Source: Rhizorhapis suberifaciens (GTDB taxonomy: Bacteria > Pseudomonadota > Alphaproteobacteria > Sphingomonadales > Sphingomonadaceae). Taken from it: DNA of 64,000 nucleotides. The DNA lies in contig NZ_JACHOV010000010.1 of assembly GCF_014200045.1 (NCBI RefSeq), positions 1-64,000 on the forward strand. Reading direction: 5' to 3'. Under the pieces are notes generated by a model that saw only the letters and a list, made by a program, of their open reading frames with translations, was not told the DNA's origin and ran no database searches. Shown piece by piece: positions 1 through 8,270 of this stretch (the first letter of the stretch is position 1; each line of letters opens with the position of its first letter). A program made the translations under genes and the position numbers.

Positions 1-103
1 GCAGAAAACATTGCAGACCATCGACAACCCGTTCGGCGCGAGGTTGTCACCCATGTCTTAGGTACATTCTGTTACCTATGTGTCCGGGCCGGACACACCA
101 AAG

Positions 104-183
<80 letters not shown>

Positions 184-297
184 AGGTCGATGAGCGCCTT
201 AGCCGCCCTGTGGTGCCAATGGCAACTGGAAAAGGCACAGCCCCAAAAGAACTGATGAACTTGCCGCAATGCTGCGTGAATCGGGCTGGAGTGAAAT

Positions 298-372
298 TGG
301 TGGGCCCGGAGGGATTCGAACCCCCAACCTAGCCGTTATGAGCGGCCGGCTCTACCGTTGAGCTACAGGCCC
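298..372 (-). tRNA. tRNA with CAT anticodon (Met elongator or Ile2)
   Basis: A 75-nt minus-strand cloverleaf with acceptor GGGCCTG/CGGGCCC, anticodon loop CTCATAA (CAT), T-arm GGTTCGAATCC and an encoded CCA end. CAT tRNAs are initiator Met, elongator Met or lysidine-modified Ile2. The paired first acceptor base (G-C) argues against an initiator. The GGGCC acceptor resembles alphaproteobacterial Ile tRNAs, so Ile2 is possible, but I cannot decide by eye. Confidence 0.93.
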
Positions 373-424
373 CCACCAGTTGAATGCCGTCCGATAGCGG
401 ACGGGTGCACGCCAATGCAAGTGC

Positions 425-1471
425 TTATAAGGCTTTGCGCCGAGGAACGGCCGCCAGCAATTCGCCAAGCGAAGCCGCCCGCACTCCGTGGCGCGCCAAA
501 TGGTTGAGCACCACGTCCCACCAGCGATAGAATTCCCGCAGATCCGCTTCGTCCCGGACATAGGGCGTATATCCGGGCTCCAGCGAGGGCGAGTGGAATG
601 ACAGGTTCAGCACCCGCACGCCATCCTCGATCATCCCGTCGATTGCCTGGACGGCGTCCTCAGGCGAAATGCCCTCTGGCGTCAGCGCCACGCGGCTGAG
701 CATTCCCAACTTTGAAAGCGCGCCGGGGAGGGGCCCGAACTGCTGCGCCAGCTTGTAAAGCGGCCGCCCGAAGGAACGAAGTTGGCCAGTAAAAGTGGTC
801 GAAAGCGGCAGTTCCACCAGCTTGCGTTCCGGCCCGGCCCAATAGGGTACTGGCGGAAGGTGGTAGAAATCCGGCCCCATTTGCGAACGATAATTGAAAA
901 GTGACCGGACCGAACTGTCGAGCAGGAAGCCCTCCTCCTCAAGCAACCGGGCGCTGTTCGGCCCCACGCCATAGCGCCCGGCGCGAAAGCTGACAGGCGT
1001 TTCGCCCAACTCTTGCGCTATGCGGTCCCGCAGGGCTCGTATCTTGGCGCGTTCCAGCGCTTCAGGCAGCGTGCCGACATAGCTGTTGGCGACGGTCACC
1101 TCCTCCTCATGCGGCGGATTGACCCAGGGATGGAGTTGAGCGCCAGCGTCGCAACGACCTTCATTTACCCACGCCTTCAACAATTCGACCGCCGCGGGGC
1201 TTTCCAGAATGGGATAGTCAACCATGTGAACCGGCCTGATCCCGGCGCCATTCAAAAACGCCTGTCCTTCGGCAAGACCTTTCAAGCTGTCGACGCTATG
1301 GCCGGTTCTGGAAAAGGGCTGGTGCCAGTCAAACTCTTCCTCGGTATCGATGAACAGGGTGAAGCGGATGCCGAACTCCGGCTTCAACACGATCATATCT
1401 TCAGGAGCGGGATATTGGCTGAAAGCTCCGTCGCTGACGTCAACCCTCATCTTTCCCTGATATGCATTCAT
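425..1471 (-). CDS. polysaccharide deacetylase family protein (WalW/NodB-like)
   Basis: This 348-residue protein resembles the WalW-type branch of the NodB (carbohydrate esterase 4) fold. Visible motifs are an acidic first motif DTEEEFDW (about residues 42-49), LHPW (113-116) as the likely metal-binding histidine region, RAGRYG (163-168), and a late FHSPSL carrying a histidine. Family members remove N-acetyl groups from envelope or capsular polysaccharides, but the substrate here is unknown. There is no clear signal peptide, so a cytoplasmic or membrane-surface role is possible. The gene stands alone between tRNA genes. A second ATG seven codons in has a closer purine-rich site (AGGGAA) and may be the true start. 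Confidence 0.75.
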   Translation of the reverse strand: MNAYQGKMRVDVSDGAFSQYPAPEDMIVLKPEFGIRFTLFIDTEEEFDWHQPFSRTGHSVDSLKGLAEGQAFLNGAGIRPVHMVDYPILESPAAVELLKAWVNEGRCDAGAQLHPWVNPPHEEEVTVANSYVGTLPEALERAKIRALRDRIAQELGETPVSFRAGRYGVGPNSARLLEEEGFLLDSSVRSLFNYRSQMGPDFYHLPPVPYWAGPERKLVELPLSTTFTGQLRSFGRPLYKLAQQFGPLPGALSKLGMLSRVALTPEGISPEDAVQAIDGMIEDGVRVLNLSFHSPSLEPGYTPYVRDEADLREFYRWWDVVLNHLARHGVRAASLGELLAAVPRRKAL

Positions 1472-1652
1472 ATTCCACTGTCACCCGCTCGAATCATCAA
1501 CGGGACCATGACGGAGCGGATAAAAATTTTGGTTAAGGCAGCGGAATTGGCGCCTGGGTGCAGCACCGCTTGCCGTTCGGAAAGCCTGCATGGTTCCATT
1601 GTTGTTAAACGAAGCCCACGCTTTTAACGCATTACATTTAAGTCATCGAAAA

Positions 1653-1728
1653 TGGTGCCCGGGGACGGGATCGAACCGCCGACACTGCGATTTTCAGTCG
1701 CATGCTCTACCAACTGAGCTACCCGGGC
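1653..1728 (-). tRNA. tRNA-Phe(GAA)
   Basis: A 76-nt minus-strand cloverleaf. GCCCGGG pairs with CCCGGGC, the anticodon loop reads CTGAAAA (anticodon GAA), the T-loop reads GGTTCGATCCC, and CCA is encoded. It lies just downstream of yacG on the same strand. Confidence 0.96.
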
Positions 1729-1786
1729 TTTGGAGCGCTGCCGCGTGAATCCGCGAGCGCGTCAGGAGCCGTGCCTATAGGCGGGG

Positions 1787-1987
1787 CTAAGGGGCGTTGT
1801 CTACCCCATTTTCGTCCTGAACTTCTCCATCTTCGCGCGTAGATGGGCCGGGGACCTTATAGCCTTCGCCAAGCCAGTTGAGGAGGTCGCGATCGCGGCA
1901 GCCGCGGCTGCAGAAAGGGCGAAAATCCGCCGTGGCAGTCTGCCCGCAGACCGGACAATCGTTGGATTTGGATTTCCTATTCTGCAT
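1787..1987 (-). CDS. yacG: YacG-type zinc-finger protein (DNA gyrase inhibitor family)
   Basis: A 66-residue protein with the YacG four-cysteine zinc site CPVCG followed by FCSRGC, then the conserved stretch RDRDLLNWL. The E. coli family member binds GyrB and inhibits gyrase; the role here is inferred by family. I chose the ATG at 1987 because it gives the normal short length and overlaps the last codons of the upstream RNase E/G gene by 11 bases, which suggests coupled translation. A longer frame upstream would add about 35 unrelated residues and lies wholly inside the RNase gene. The tail is acidic and low in complexity. Confidence 0.88.
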   Translation of the reverse strand: MQNRKSKSNDCPVCGQTATADFRPFCSRGCRDRDLLNWLGEGYKVPGPSTREDGEVQDENGVDNAP

Positions 1988-2966
1988 GGAAGCCGGATAT
2001 GGAGAGGCTCTCGTCCGGGCGCAAGGCAACGGGGCCACCCCGGCGGCGCTCAAGCAGGTCGAGCCAGTCCTTCGCCTTGCGCAGCCGCGCAATGACGGCG
2101 GGCGCGCCTACAAGGGTCACGGCGCCGCCATTGCCATGGCGTTCCCCGCGACGGAGCAGCGCCAGCGCGGCGGTAAGAACGGGATCCTCACGCAGGATTT
2201 CGGGCAGCGAGGGGCGCTCGCGTTTGCGGATCGCCTGCAGGAACCCAAAGCCGTTGACTGCCGTGCGTTCAAAGGGCTGCGGTAAGTGCTTATCGAAAAG
2301 ATTGGCGGCAATCTGCCGCTCGTCCCGGTTGTTCATGGTCGGAAGATCGATGCCGATGGAACCAGTGATTCCCATGCGGCTGATCGCCTTTGCGGCCAAT
2401 GCCGCGCCCTTGGGCCCAAGCTGCGCAGGAGGCAGGCTGCCGTCGACGTCGATCAGCGTCATGGCTGGGGTAAGGAATATCCGGAGCGACGCTGCTTCAG
2501 TCCCAACTTCGCCCGTCATCGCTTCTTCCATCAACTCGCCCCAGCCATGTTCCTCCAGCCGGTCAGGCTCGTAGGCGGGGCAGGGGGTTACAGGCTGATC
2601 GGTCGAAGAAATGCGCTGATAGAGAGCGGGACCGGGGCGCGGTTTAGACCCGGCCGGGGCCACACGAATCTTGGCGAGTTTGTCGCGCCCCTCCTCGCCA
2701 ATGCGTTCACGAAGCACTTCTGCCAAAAGGGTAGCTCCCTCAGCCAGCTTTGGCGGAATGGGTTCCAAGAGGGCTTCCTCACCGCTGTCGAAGCGAACGA
2801 TGCCTCTTCGCCGCGGTATTATTGTGCGGATCAGGCGCCCCGAAACGATTGCGGCCGCGAGGGCGCGCTTGCCTTCCCGCTCGACATGGGCCTCAAGGAT
2901 CTCGCCCTTGTGAACGAGCGCTGCCCGGTTTTCGCCTATGCCTTCTTCATAGAGCCATTCAGACAT
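1977..2966 (-). CDS. short ribonuclease E/G family protein
   Basis: About 329 residues from the ATG at 2966. The N-terminal half resembles the S1-like and 5'-sensor parts of RNase E/G. The C-terminal half carries the nuclease-core strands LTPAMTLIDVDGS and GIDLPTM, whose aspartates match the metal-binding pair of RNase E. The asparagine two residues after the first aspartate in E. coli RNase E appears to be aspartate here. The zinc-link cysteines and the long RNase E scaffold are absent. The gene overlaps the end of maf by 8 bases and overlaps yacG downstream, so all three are probably co-translated. A TTG seven codons upstream is a less likely start. Confidence 0.85.
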   Translation of the reverse strand: MSEWLYEEGIGENRAALVHKGEILEAHVEREGKRALAAAIVSGRLIRTIIPRRRGIVRFDSGEEALLEPIPPKLAEGATLLAEVLRERIGEEGRDKLAKIRVAPAGSKPRPGPALYQRISSTDQPVTPCPAYEPDRLEEHGWGELMEEAMTGEVGTEAASLRIFLTPAMTLIDVDGSLPPAQLGPKGAALAAKAISRMGITGSIGIDLPTMNNRDERQIAANLFDKHLPQPFERTAVNGFGFLQAIRKRERPSLPEILREDPVLTAALALLRRGERHGNGGAVTLVGAPAVIARLRKAKDWLDLLERRRGGPVALRPDESLSISGFHAE

Positions 2967-3537
2967 GCAGATAGCCTTCAGCGACAAGTAATGAACGCAC
3001 TTCCATCAGCGGCAAGCCGACCACGCCGCTGTGACTGCCTGATAAATTGCGGATAAGGCCCGCCGCACGACCCTGAATGGCATAGCCGCCCGCTTTCCCG
3101 TGCCATTCGCCACTTACGAGATAGCTGTCAATTTCAGCCGGATGGAGTCGCTTGAACGTGACCATGCTGGTTGAAAGCCGATGGTGAATGCGGCCTTCCG
3201 CACCGATCAGCGTAATCGCGCTGTGAACACGGTGGCGTCGGCCTGAAAGGAGGTTGAGACATTCACGTGCCTGGTCTTCCGTCTCTGCCTTTGGCAGAAT
3301 TCGGTGGCCTGCCGCGACGACGGTGTCCCCCGATAGAATGAGCGCGCCTGGGTGGCGGTTGGCTACGGCGGTGGCCTTTTCCATCGATAATCTCCGGGCG
3401 TGACTTTCGGGGCGCTCACCCTTCAGCACGGTTTCGTCGATATCGGCGGGATCAACCACATCCGGGGTGACGCCAATCTGCGCCAGCAGATCAAGGCGGC
3501 GAGGGGATGATGAGGCAAGGATCAGGCGCATGGGCAT
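2959..3537 (-). CDS. maf: Maf family nucleotide pyrophosphatase
   Basis: A 192-residue Maf/YhdE/YceF-type protein. It begins MRLILASSSPRR, with the family S-x-x-R-R phosphate-binding motif near residues 9-14, followed by the SGDTVV motif with its catalytic aspartate near residue 70 and a C-terminal GSHSGVVGLPL loop. These enzymes hydrolyse non-canonical or modified nucleoside triphosphates to monophosphates and may limit division when overproduced. It lies between infA and the RNase E/G gene, an order often seen in alphaproteobacteria. The start could be either of two ATGs two codons apart. Confidence 0.95.
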   Translation of the reverse strand: MPMRLILASSSPRRLDLLAQIGVTPDVVDPADIDETVLKGERPESHARRLSMEKATAVANRHPGALILSGDTVVAAGHRILPKAETEDQARECLNLLSGRRHRVHSAITLIGAEGRIHHRLSTSMVTFKRLHPAEIDSYLVSGEWHGKAGGYAIQGRAAGLIRNLSGSHSGVVGLPLMEVRSLLVAEGYLHV

Positions 3538-3652
3538 GATTTACCAACTACCTATCCGGCGAATGCGGATACCAAAGGTGCGACAGATCCAGTTTTGCTA
3601 AACTCCGGGCCCTTGCTTTCGCAGGAGACAGGGTTTCTGCCAGGTAGAACCC

Positions 3653-3871
3653 TCACTTGAACCGGTAGGTGATCCGGCCCTTGGTGAGATCATAGGGGGT
3701 GAGTTCAACGAGAACTTCGTCGCCTACCAGCACGCGGATGCGGTTCTTGCGCATCTTGCCGGCGGTGTGACCAAGAATTTCATGATCATTTTCCAGTTTC
3801 ACGCGAAACATGGCGTTGGGGAGAAGCTCCACAACCTGTCCGCGCATTTCAAGCAGTTCTTCTTTCGCCAT
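3653..3871 (-). CDS. infA: translation initiation factor IF-1
   Basis: The 72-residue length is exactly the usual IF-1 size and the whole protein is an S1/OB fold: [15 protein letters not shown] at the start, the core [15 protein letters not shown], and a GRITYRFK end. IF-1 occupies the ribosomal A site during initiation and works with IF-2 and IF-3. It heads the minus-strand series infA, maf, RNase E/G, yacG, with a 115-base gap before maf. That gap contains an imperfect inverted repeat (AGGGTTCT/AGAAACCCT) without a U tract. Confidence 0.98.
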   Translation of the reverse strand: MAKEELLEMRGQVVELLPNAMFRVKLENDHEILGHTAGKMRKNRIRVLVGDEVLVELTPYDLTKGRITYRFK

Positions 3872-3948
3872 AAAATCCCGATAAATTCAAAAATCGCGCC
3901 GCCATAGCGCCAAATTGCCCAAATGAAAAGCTGTGCCGCAAGCTTTCG

Positions 3949-5223
3949 TCAGCGGACGAAGACTTGACCAGCCTCGGTGATAGCGTCGAACAATATTTCG
4001 AGGGAGTCCTCGCCGATGGCATAGGGCGGCATAGCATAAATGCTATTGCCGAGCGGCCGCAGCAAGATACCGCGTTTCAGGAAGAAATCGCGGAGCTGCG
4101 GGGCCACATCAGACAGATAGCCTGAACGTTCCGTCTTTATGTCGAGCGCTGCGATCGCGCCGATCTGGCGGCTGTTTTCGAAATGCAGACCATCGTCAAA
4201 CCGGGTCATCAAACTCCGCATTTGGCTGGAAAGCTTTGCGATGCGTCCGAGCACGTCCTCTTCCCGCCAGATGGCGAGATTGGCGGCGGCCGCTGCACAT
4301 GCGATCGGATTAGCTGTGTAGCTGCTGGAATGGTAGAAAAGGTCTCGCCGGTCGGTCGAATAATGCGCTTCGAAAATGGGATCATTCGCAAGGGTGACGG
4401 CAAGGGGGATTGAGCCGCCAGTCAGCCCCTTCGACAAACACATGATATCGGGGGAAATACCCGCCTGCTCGCAAGCGAACAGCGTGCCTGTGCGACCCCA
4501 CCCTGTCATCACTTCATCGGCGATGAAGAGGACATTATGCCGCGCGCAGATTTCGCGCATCGCCTTTAGCGTTTCGGGCCCGTAGATCAGCATGCCGCCC
4601 GCGCCCAGGATCAGCGGTTCAACGATGAAGGCGGCGGGAGGTTCATCGCCCTTGCAAGCCTGTTCCAGTGCGTCGAGCGCAAGCTGTTCTCGACCCAGCG
4701 TCGGGAAGGGTATGGTTCCGACATCAAAGAGCAGCGGGGCGTAGGGGCGGTTGAAAACGCCCCGTTCACCCACCGACATCGTACCAATGGTGTCCCCATG
4801 ATAGCTGTGTTCGAGCACCAATATGCGTCGGCGCGGCTCGCGGCGGTTGTGCCAATAGCCGAGCGCCATTTTCAAGGCGACCTCCACACTGGTCGAGCCG
4901 CTATCGGAGAAGAAGACGCGGGTGAGGCCAGCAGGAGCGATGTCGATGACGCGGCGGGCGACCTCTTCGGCCGGTTCATGGGTGTAACCGGCAAAGATCA
5001 CCTGGTCGAGCTTCTGCGCTTGCTGGGTGATGGCCGCCATGATGCGCGGATGGCAATGTCCGTGCGTCGTCACCCACCAGCTTGAAATGCCGTCTATCAG
5101 GGTAGAGCCGTCAGCGCAGTGAAGGAGGGCCCCTTCGGCCCGAACAACGGTAGGTATCGGCTCCTGCAAGCCGTGCTGGGTAAAGGGGTGCCAGATGGGC
5201 GAAGTCATACGCAGAACCTGCAT
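3949..5223 (-). CDS. bioA: adenosylmethionine-8-amino-7-oxononanoate aminotransferase
   Basis: This 424-residue fold-type I PLP aminotransferase has the BioA hallmarks. These are IWHPFTQH near the N terminus, SSWWVTTHGHCHP, the glycine-rich PLP phosphate region FFSDSGSTSVEVALKMA, the aspartate in FIADEVMTGWGRTG, and the lysine in LSKGLTGGSIPLA that forms the Schiff base. It converts KAPA (8-amino-7-oxononanoate) to DAPA using S-adenosylmethionine as amino donor. It is the last gene of the minus-strand bioF-bioD-bioA series and starts 46 bases after bioD. A second in-frame ATG at codon 6 is an alternative start. Confidence 0.97.
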   Translation of the reverse strand: MQVLRMTSPIWHPFTQHGLQEPIPTVVRAEGALLHCADGSTLIDGISSWWVTTHGHCHPRIMAAITQQAQKLDQVIFAGYTHEPAEEVARRVIDIAPAGLTRVFFSDSGSTSVEVALKMALGYWHNRREPRRRILVLEHSYHGDTIGTMSVGERGVFNRPYAPLLFDVGTIPFPTLGREQLALDALEQACKGDEPPAAFIVEPLILGAGGMLIYGPETLKAMREICARHNVLFIADEVMTGWGRTGTLFACEQAGISPDIMCLSKGLTGGSIPLAVTLANDPIFEAHYSTDRRDLFYHSSSYTANPIACAAAAANLAIWREEDVLGRIAKLSSQMRSLMTRFDDGLHFENSRQIGAIAALDIKTERSGYLSDVAPQLRDFFLKRGILLRPLGNSIYAMPPYAIGEDSLEILFDAITEAGQVFVR

Positions 5224-5269
5224 TTGAGAGACCGCAATACTTGCCGTCTAGCGTTATCGGCGGAGCGGA

Positions 5270-5905
5270 TCATAACGCCGCCCTTATCGCGGCCAGATCG
5301 ATATTTTCCCGAATCGCCCTTGCCAACGTCTCGCTATCCAGCGGATCGACCATTGGCAACCGGCCTAGCGAAGGCACCCTGGCAAGCCTTGGCACGATCC
5401 GTTGATTTTCCTCGTGCCCATCGCCGATGAAAATGATCCCCACCAAAGGTACGCCGCGGGAACGAAGCGCCTCAACCGTTAGCAGGCTGTGGTTGATTGT
5501 GCCCAATCCTGTTCGGGCGCAAATGATGACCGGCGACTGCCAGCGCGCGAGCTGGTCGGCGTAAAGCAGATCGTCGGTTAGCGGTACGAGTACGCCACCT
5601 GCGGCCTCAATGATGAGCGGACCGTCAGCCGACGGGAGGACCAAACGGGCCGGATCGATCTCCAAATTGTCAAGCCGCGCGGCGAGGTGCGGGGAGGCGG
5701 GGGTGGCAAGGCGGTAGGCTTCGGGCAAAATATGCTGAAGTGGCAGGCCGGATAGATGGGCGACGGTTTCGCTATCAGTGCCCTCTTCCATGCCCGCTTG
5801 AACCGGCTTCCAATAATAGCCGCCCAAGGCCCTCGTGAGTCCCGCCGCAAAGACCGTCTTGCCGATGCCCGTATCGGTCCCGGCGATAACAATTGCGCCG
5901 CTCAC
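5270..5905 (-). CDS. bioD: dethiobiotin synthetase
   Basis: This 211-residue P-loop enzyme opens with the BioD nucleotide-binding motif GTDTGIGKT (residues 9-17) and has the substrate-binding region WKPVQAG. It closes the ureido ring of DAPA with CO2 and ATP to give dethiobiotin. The start is a GTG whose last bases overlap the bioF stop codon (GTGA), so translation is probably coupled. The C-terminal part (PVIICARTGLGTINHSLLT) matches the conserved BioD segment that carries the base-specificity loop. Length is close to the usual 220-230 residues. Confidence 0.95.
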   Translation of the reverse strand: MSGAIVIAGTDTGIGKTVFAAGLTRALGGYYWKPVQAGMEEGTDSETVAHLSGLPLQHILPEAYRLATPASPHLAARLDNLEIDPARLVLPSADGPLIIEAAGGVLVPLTDDLLYADQLARWQSPVIICARTGLGTINHSLLTVEALRSRGVPLVGIIFIGDGHEENQRIVPRLARVPSLGRLPMVDPLDSETLARAIRENIDLAAIRAAL

Positions 5906-7038
5906 GGGTTGGCCTCCATGGCTCTCGCCATTGCCTCGGCCAGAGCGCTGATGTCGCTTTCATCCACATTCAGATTGAGCGAAAGACGCAAACGAGAAGT
6001 GCCGCGTGGAACAGTGGGTGGGCGGATGCCCCTTATATCGAAGCCTGCGGCCTGTAACGTCTCCGCCACGCGCATGGTGCGCTTATCCTCACCCAGGATT
6101 ACCGGAATGATCTGACTCTTCGAAGACGGGAGGCCAAAGCGTTCGCAGACTGCTTTGTCGGCGTGAGCACGCAAGTCCATTAGGCGCGCTCGCAGATCGT
6201 CGGCTTCGGCGACGCGGTCGAGGGCAGCGGATACAGCGACTGCCATCAATGGAGAGGGTGCGGTCGAAAAGATGAAGGGTCGCGCGCGGTTGACAAGATA
6301 ATCGATGACGGTCTTCGATGCACAGACAAGTGCACCCTCCGCGCCCAGTCCCTTGCCACAGGTGTGCAGCGAAACGACATTGTCCTGCCCCTCAAGGGCT
6401 GCGGCGAGGCCCTTGCCCTGGGGTCCATATATGCCGGTGGCATGCGCCTCATCAAGCAGCAGCCAGGCGTCCTCGGCGGCCGCAAGGCTAGCGAAGCCGC
6501 TGATCGGAGCCACGTCTCCGTCCATGCTGTAGAGAGTCTCAAAGGCGATCCAGACGCGCCCTTGGCCGCCCTCCGTCCGCCATTGCCGAATGGCGGCCTC
6601 AAAGGCGTTTACGTCGTTATGGCGTGCGAATCTGTATTCGGCCCGCGCCATGCGCAGGCCGTCATGGGCACTGGCGTGAATGAGCTCGTCGGCCAGGATC
6701 AGGTCGCCCTTTTGCGGCAAAGTGGAAAACAGGGCTGTATTGGCGGCAAATCCGCTGGAAAAATAAAGCGCGCCCTCGCTGCCGAAAAAGCGGGCGGCCT
6801 TTTCCTCCAGCGCCCCATGTTCCGGAGCGTTGCCGCGAAGGAGCCGCGAGCCTCCTGAGCCCAAGGGAACGCCCCGTTCTACTGCGTCGACGATGGCCTG
6901 AGCGATGAAGGGATCATGGGAGAGGCCGAGATAATCGTTAGAGGCAAAGTCCCGGCCCTCGCGGGGGATCAGGCGACGCAATCGCCCGCGCCCAGCAAGT
7001 GCTTCCAGTTGCTTTTTATATTCTGCGCCGAATGCCAT
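5902..7038 (-). CDS. bioF: 8-amino-7-oxononanoate synthase
   Basis: A 378-residue member of the alpha-oxoamine synthase family of PLP enzymes. Visible motifs include NDYLGLS (about residues 33-39), GSGGSRLLRGN, the aspartate and histidine in LLDEAHATGIYGPQG, and the PLP lysine in HTCGKGLGAEGA. It condenses a pimeloyl thioester with alanine to form KAPA, the first ring-building step of biotin synthesis. It is the first of three tightly packed bio genes; bioB lies in a different cluster 12 kb away. No bioC or bioH is seen in the window, so the source of the pimeloyl precursor is not shown here. Confidence 0.95.
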   Translation of the reverse strand: MAFGAEYKKQLEALAGRGRLRRLIPREGRDFASNDYLGLSHDPFIAQAIVDAVERGVPLGSGGSRLLRGNAPEHGALEEKAARFFGSEGALYFSSGFAANTALFSTLPQKGDLILADELIHASAHDGLRMARAEYRFARHNDVNAFEAAIRQWRTEGGQGRVWIAFETLYSMDGDVAPISGFASLAAAEDAWLLLDEAHATGIYGPQGKGLAAALEGQDNVVSLHTCGKGLGAEGALVCASKTVIDYLVNRARPFIFSTAPSPLMAVAVSAALDRVAEADDLRARLMDLRAHADKAVCERFGLPSSKSQIIPVILGEDKRTMRVAETLQAAGFDIRGIRPPTVPRGTSRLRLSLNLNVDESDISALAEAMARAMEANP

Positions 7039-7108
7039 GGTTTTTCTTTAAGCGCAGTGAAGGCCGCTTCCAAGGGGGGCGCCGGAGACCGGGTTTAGTT
7101 GCCGTCCG

Positions 7109-7603
7109 TCAAATACGCTGTGCAGATCCAAAGGAGCCGTCCACCCAAATCAGCGGGTCGATGCTGGGATGGTTCACAATGCGATGCACTTGACCAATGA
7201 ACAAGGTATGCGTTGCGACGCCGACGGTCATTTGGGTCGTGCAGAAAAGACTGGCGACGGCGTCAGGCAAAACCGGGAGACCTTCTTCCGATGCAATCCA
7301 ACCGCCATCCTCGAAACGCGCTGCACCTTTTTTGGCGCCACTGAACACGCCCACAAGGTCGCGGTGCCGTTCGGCCAGCAGATTAACGCAAAAGCAATGC
7401 TCCGCCTGGAGAACGGGAGACAGGCTCGCAGTGCGATTTACCGCGACGAGGAGCGTGGGCGGATCGGCCGTTATCGACATGACAGCCGTCGCCGCCATTC
7501 CCGTCCACTTCTCACCCGTCCCGGCGGTTATGATCGCTATTGTCGTAGCCAAGCGGCGCATGGCCTGTTTGAAGTCGTCAGACAGCATGGAATCAACGGT
7601 CAT
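7109..7603 (-). CDS. flavin reductase family protein (FMN-binding split barrel)
   Basis: This 164-residue protein matches the flavin reductase-like domain seen in HpaC and RutF-type short-chain reductases. It shows FKQAMRRLATTIAIITAG at the start, then GMAATAVMSITADPPTLLVAVNR, the flavin-binding FCVNLLAERHRDL, FSG, and a C-terminal HTLFIGQVHRI. Such enzymes reduce FMN or FAD with NAD(P)H and usually feed a two-component monooxygenase. No monooxygenase is adjacent. It lies 70 bases upstream of bioF on the same strand, so co-transcription with the biotin genes is possible but unproven. A shorter start at codon 6 is also possible. Confidence 0.8.
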   Translation of the reverse strand: MTVDSMLSDDFKQAMRRLATTIAIITAGTGEKWTGMAATAVMSITADPPTLLVAVNRTASLSPVLQAEHCFCVNLLAERHRDLVGVFSGAKKGAARFEDGGWIASEEGLPVLPDAVASLFCTTQMTVGVATHTLFIGQVHRIVNHPSIDPLIWVDGSFGSAQRI

Positions 7604-7764
7604 TCAGGTCTCCTCGATTCGATTTCGCCTTATATGCGAAATTCGAAAACCCAAGCGCGTCGATTGCGCGCGCATTGCTCTTACGGGCATTTGCGATTGC
7701 ATGATTGCTGCGTCTCACGAAGCGCGCAACTCGGCACGCGTTATATGAAAGAAACATATGAATG

Positions 7765-7796
7765 AAAAAGGGCAAACCGTTGCGGCTCGCCCTTTA
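7765..7796 (-). terminator. Rho-independent terminator after the glycine-zipper gene
   Basis: On the minus strand, AAAGGGC pairs with GCCCTTT around an inner CCG-CAA-CGG hairpin, and a run of five T follows. It lies 14 bases past the stop of the glycine-zipper gene at 7811. Confidence 0.8.
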
Positions 7797-7810
7797 TTAC
7801 CAACGTCCGG

Positions 7811-8110
7811 TTAGCGGCAGCGGCGCTTGCTGTCGATTTCCTTGCCGATGAGTGCGCCAGCGGCAGCGCCTAAAATGGTGCCGGTAGCGCGTTCACCGCG
7901 CGTATCGATGGAACGGCCAACCAGTGCGCCGCCCACGCCGCCAACGATCAGACCCACGGTGCCGTCCGATTTGCGGCAGTAGGTCCGTCCATCCCGACCG
8001 CGCCATTCCTTGTAGCGGTAATCCCTTGCCTGAGCACCGCTGGATGAGAATGCCACCGCCGCCGGTAGGACCAACGACGCCGCTGCGAGCGAAAGCATGA
8101 AATTGCGCAT
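7811..8110 (-). CDS. glycine-zipper 2TM-like envelope protein
   Basis: A protein of about 99 residues that starts at the ATG at 8110, preceded by an AAGAAGGGA ribosome site. It has a signal peptide (MRNFMLSLAAASLVLPAAVAF, cleaved near SGAQARD), a short polar linker with one Cys, and a glycine-zipper segment VGLIVGGVGGALVGR...GTILGAAAGALIGKEID. Proteins of this kind (RcnB/OmpA-like glycine zipper, 17 kDa antigen type) insert in or associate with the outer membrane; the exact function is unknown. A terminator follows the gene and a perfect palindrome lies upstream in the divergent promoter region. Confidence 0.75.
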   Translation of the reverse strand: MRNFMLSLAAASLVLPAAVAFSSSGAQARDYRYKEWRGRDGRTYCRKSDGTVGLIVGGVGGALVGRSIDTRGERATGTILGAAAGALIGKEIDSKRRCR

Positions 8111-8224
8111 GATATTTCCCTTCTTTATCTTCATTGCTTCATGACAATGATCATTGTGGACGGCGCAGCCTTAACCTGTCACAACGGCACAAGTATTTGA
8201 TAAATAAACAATAATTAAAAATCG

Positions 8225-8243
8225 TCGGGGGAAAATCCCCCGA
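8225..8243. other. perfect palindrome in a divergent promoter region
   Basis: TCGGGGGA, a spacer of AAA, then TCCCCCGA form a perfect 8-bp inverted repeat. It sits between the divergent glycine-zipper gene (start 8110) and the SpoIIAA-like gene (start 8271). No gene ends here, so a simple terminator role is unlikely. An operator, or a leader hairpin for the plus-strand gene, is possible. Confidence 0.6.
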
Positions 8244-8270
8244 ATCGGGTCGTAAAGAGGGGATAATCAC

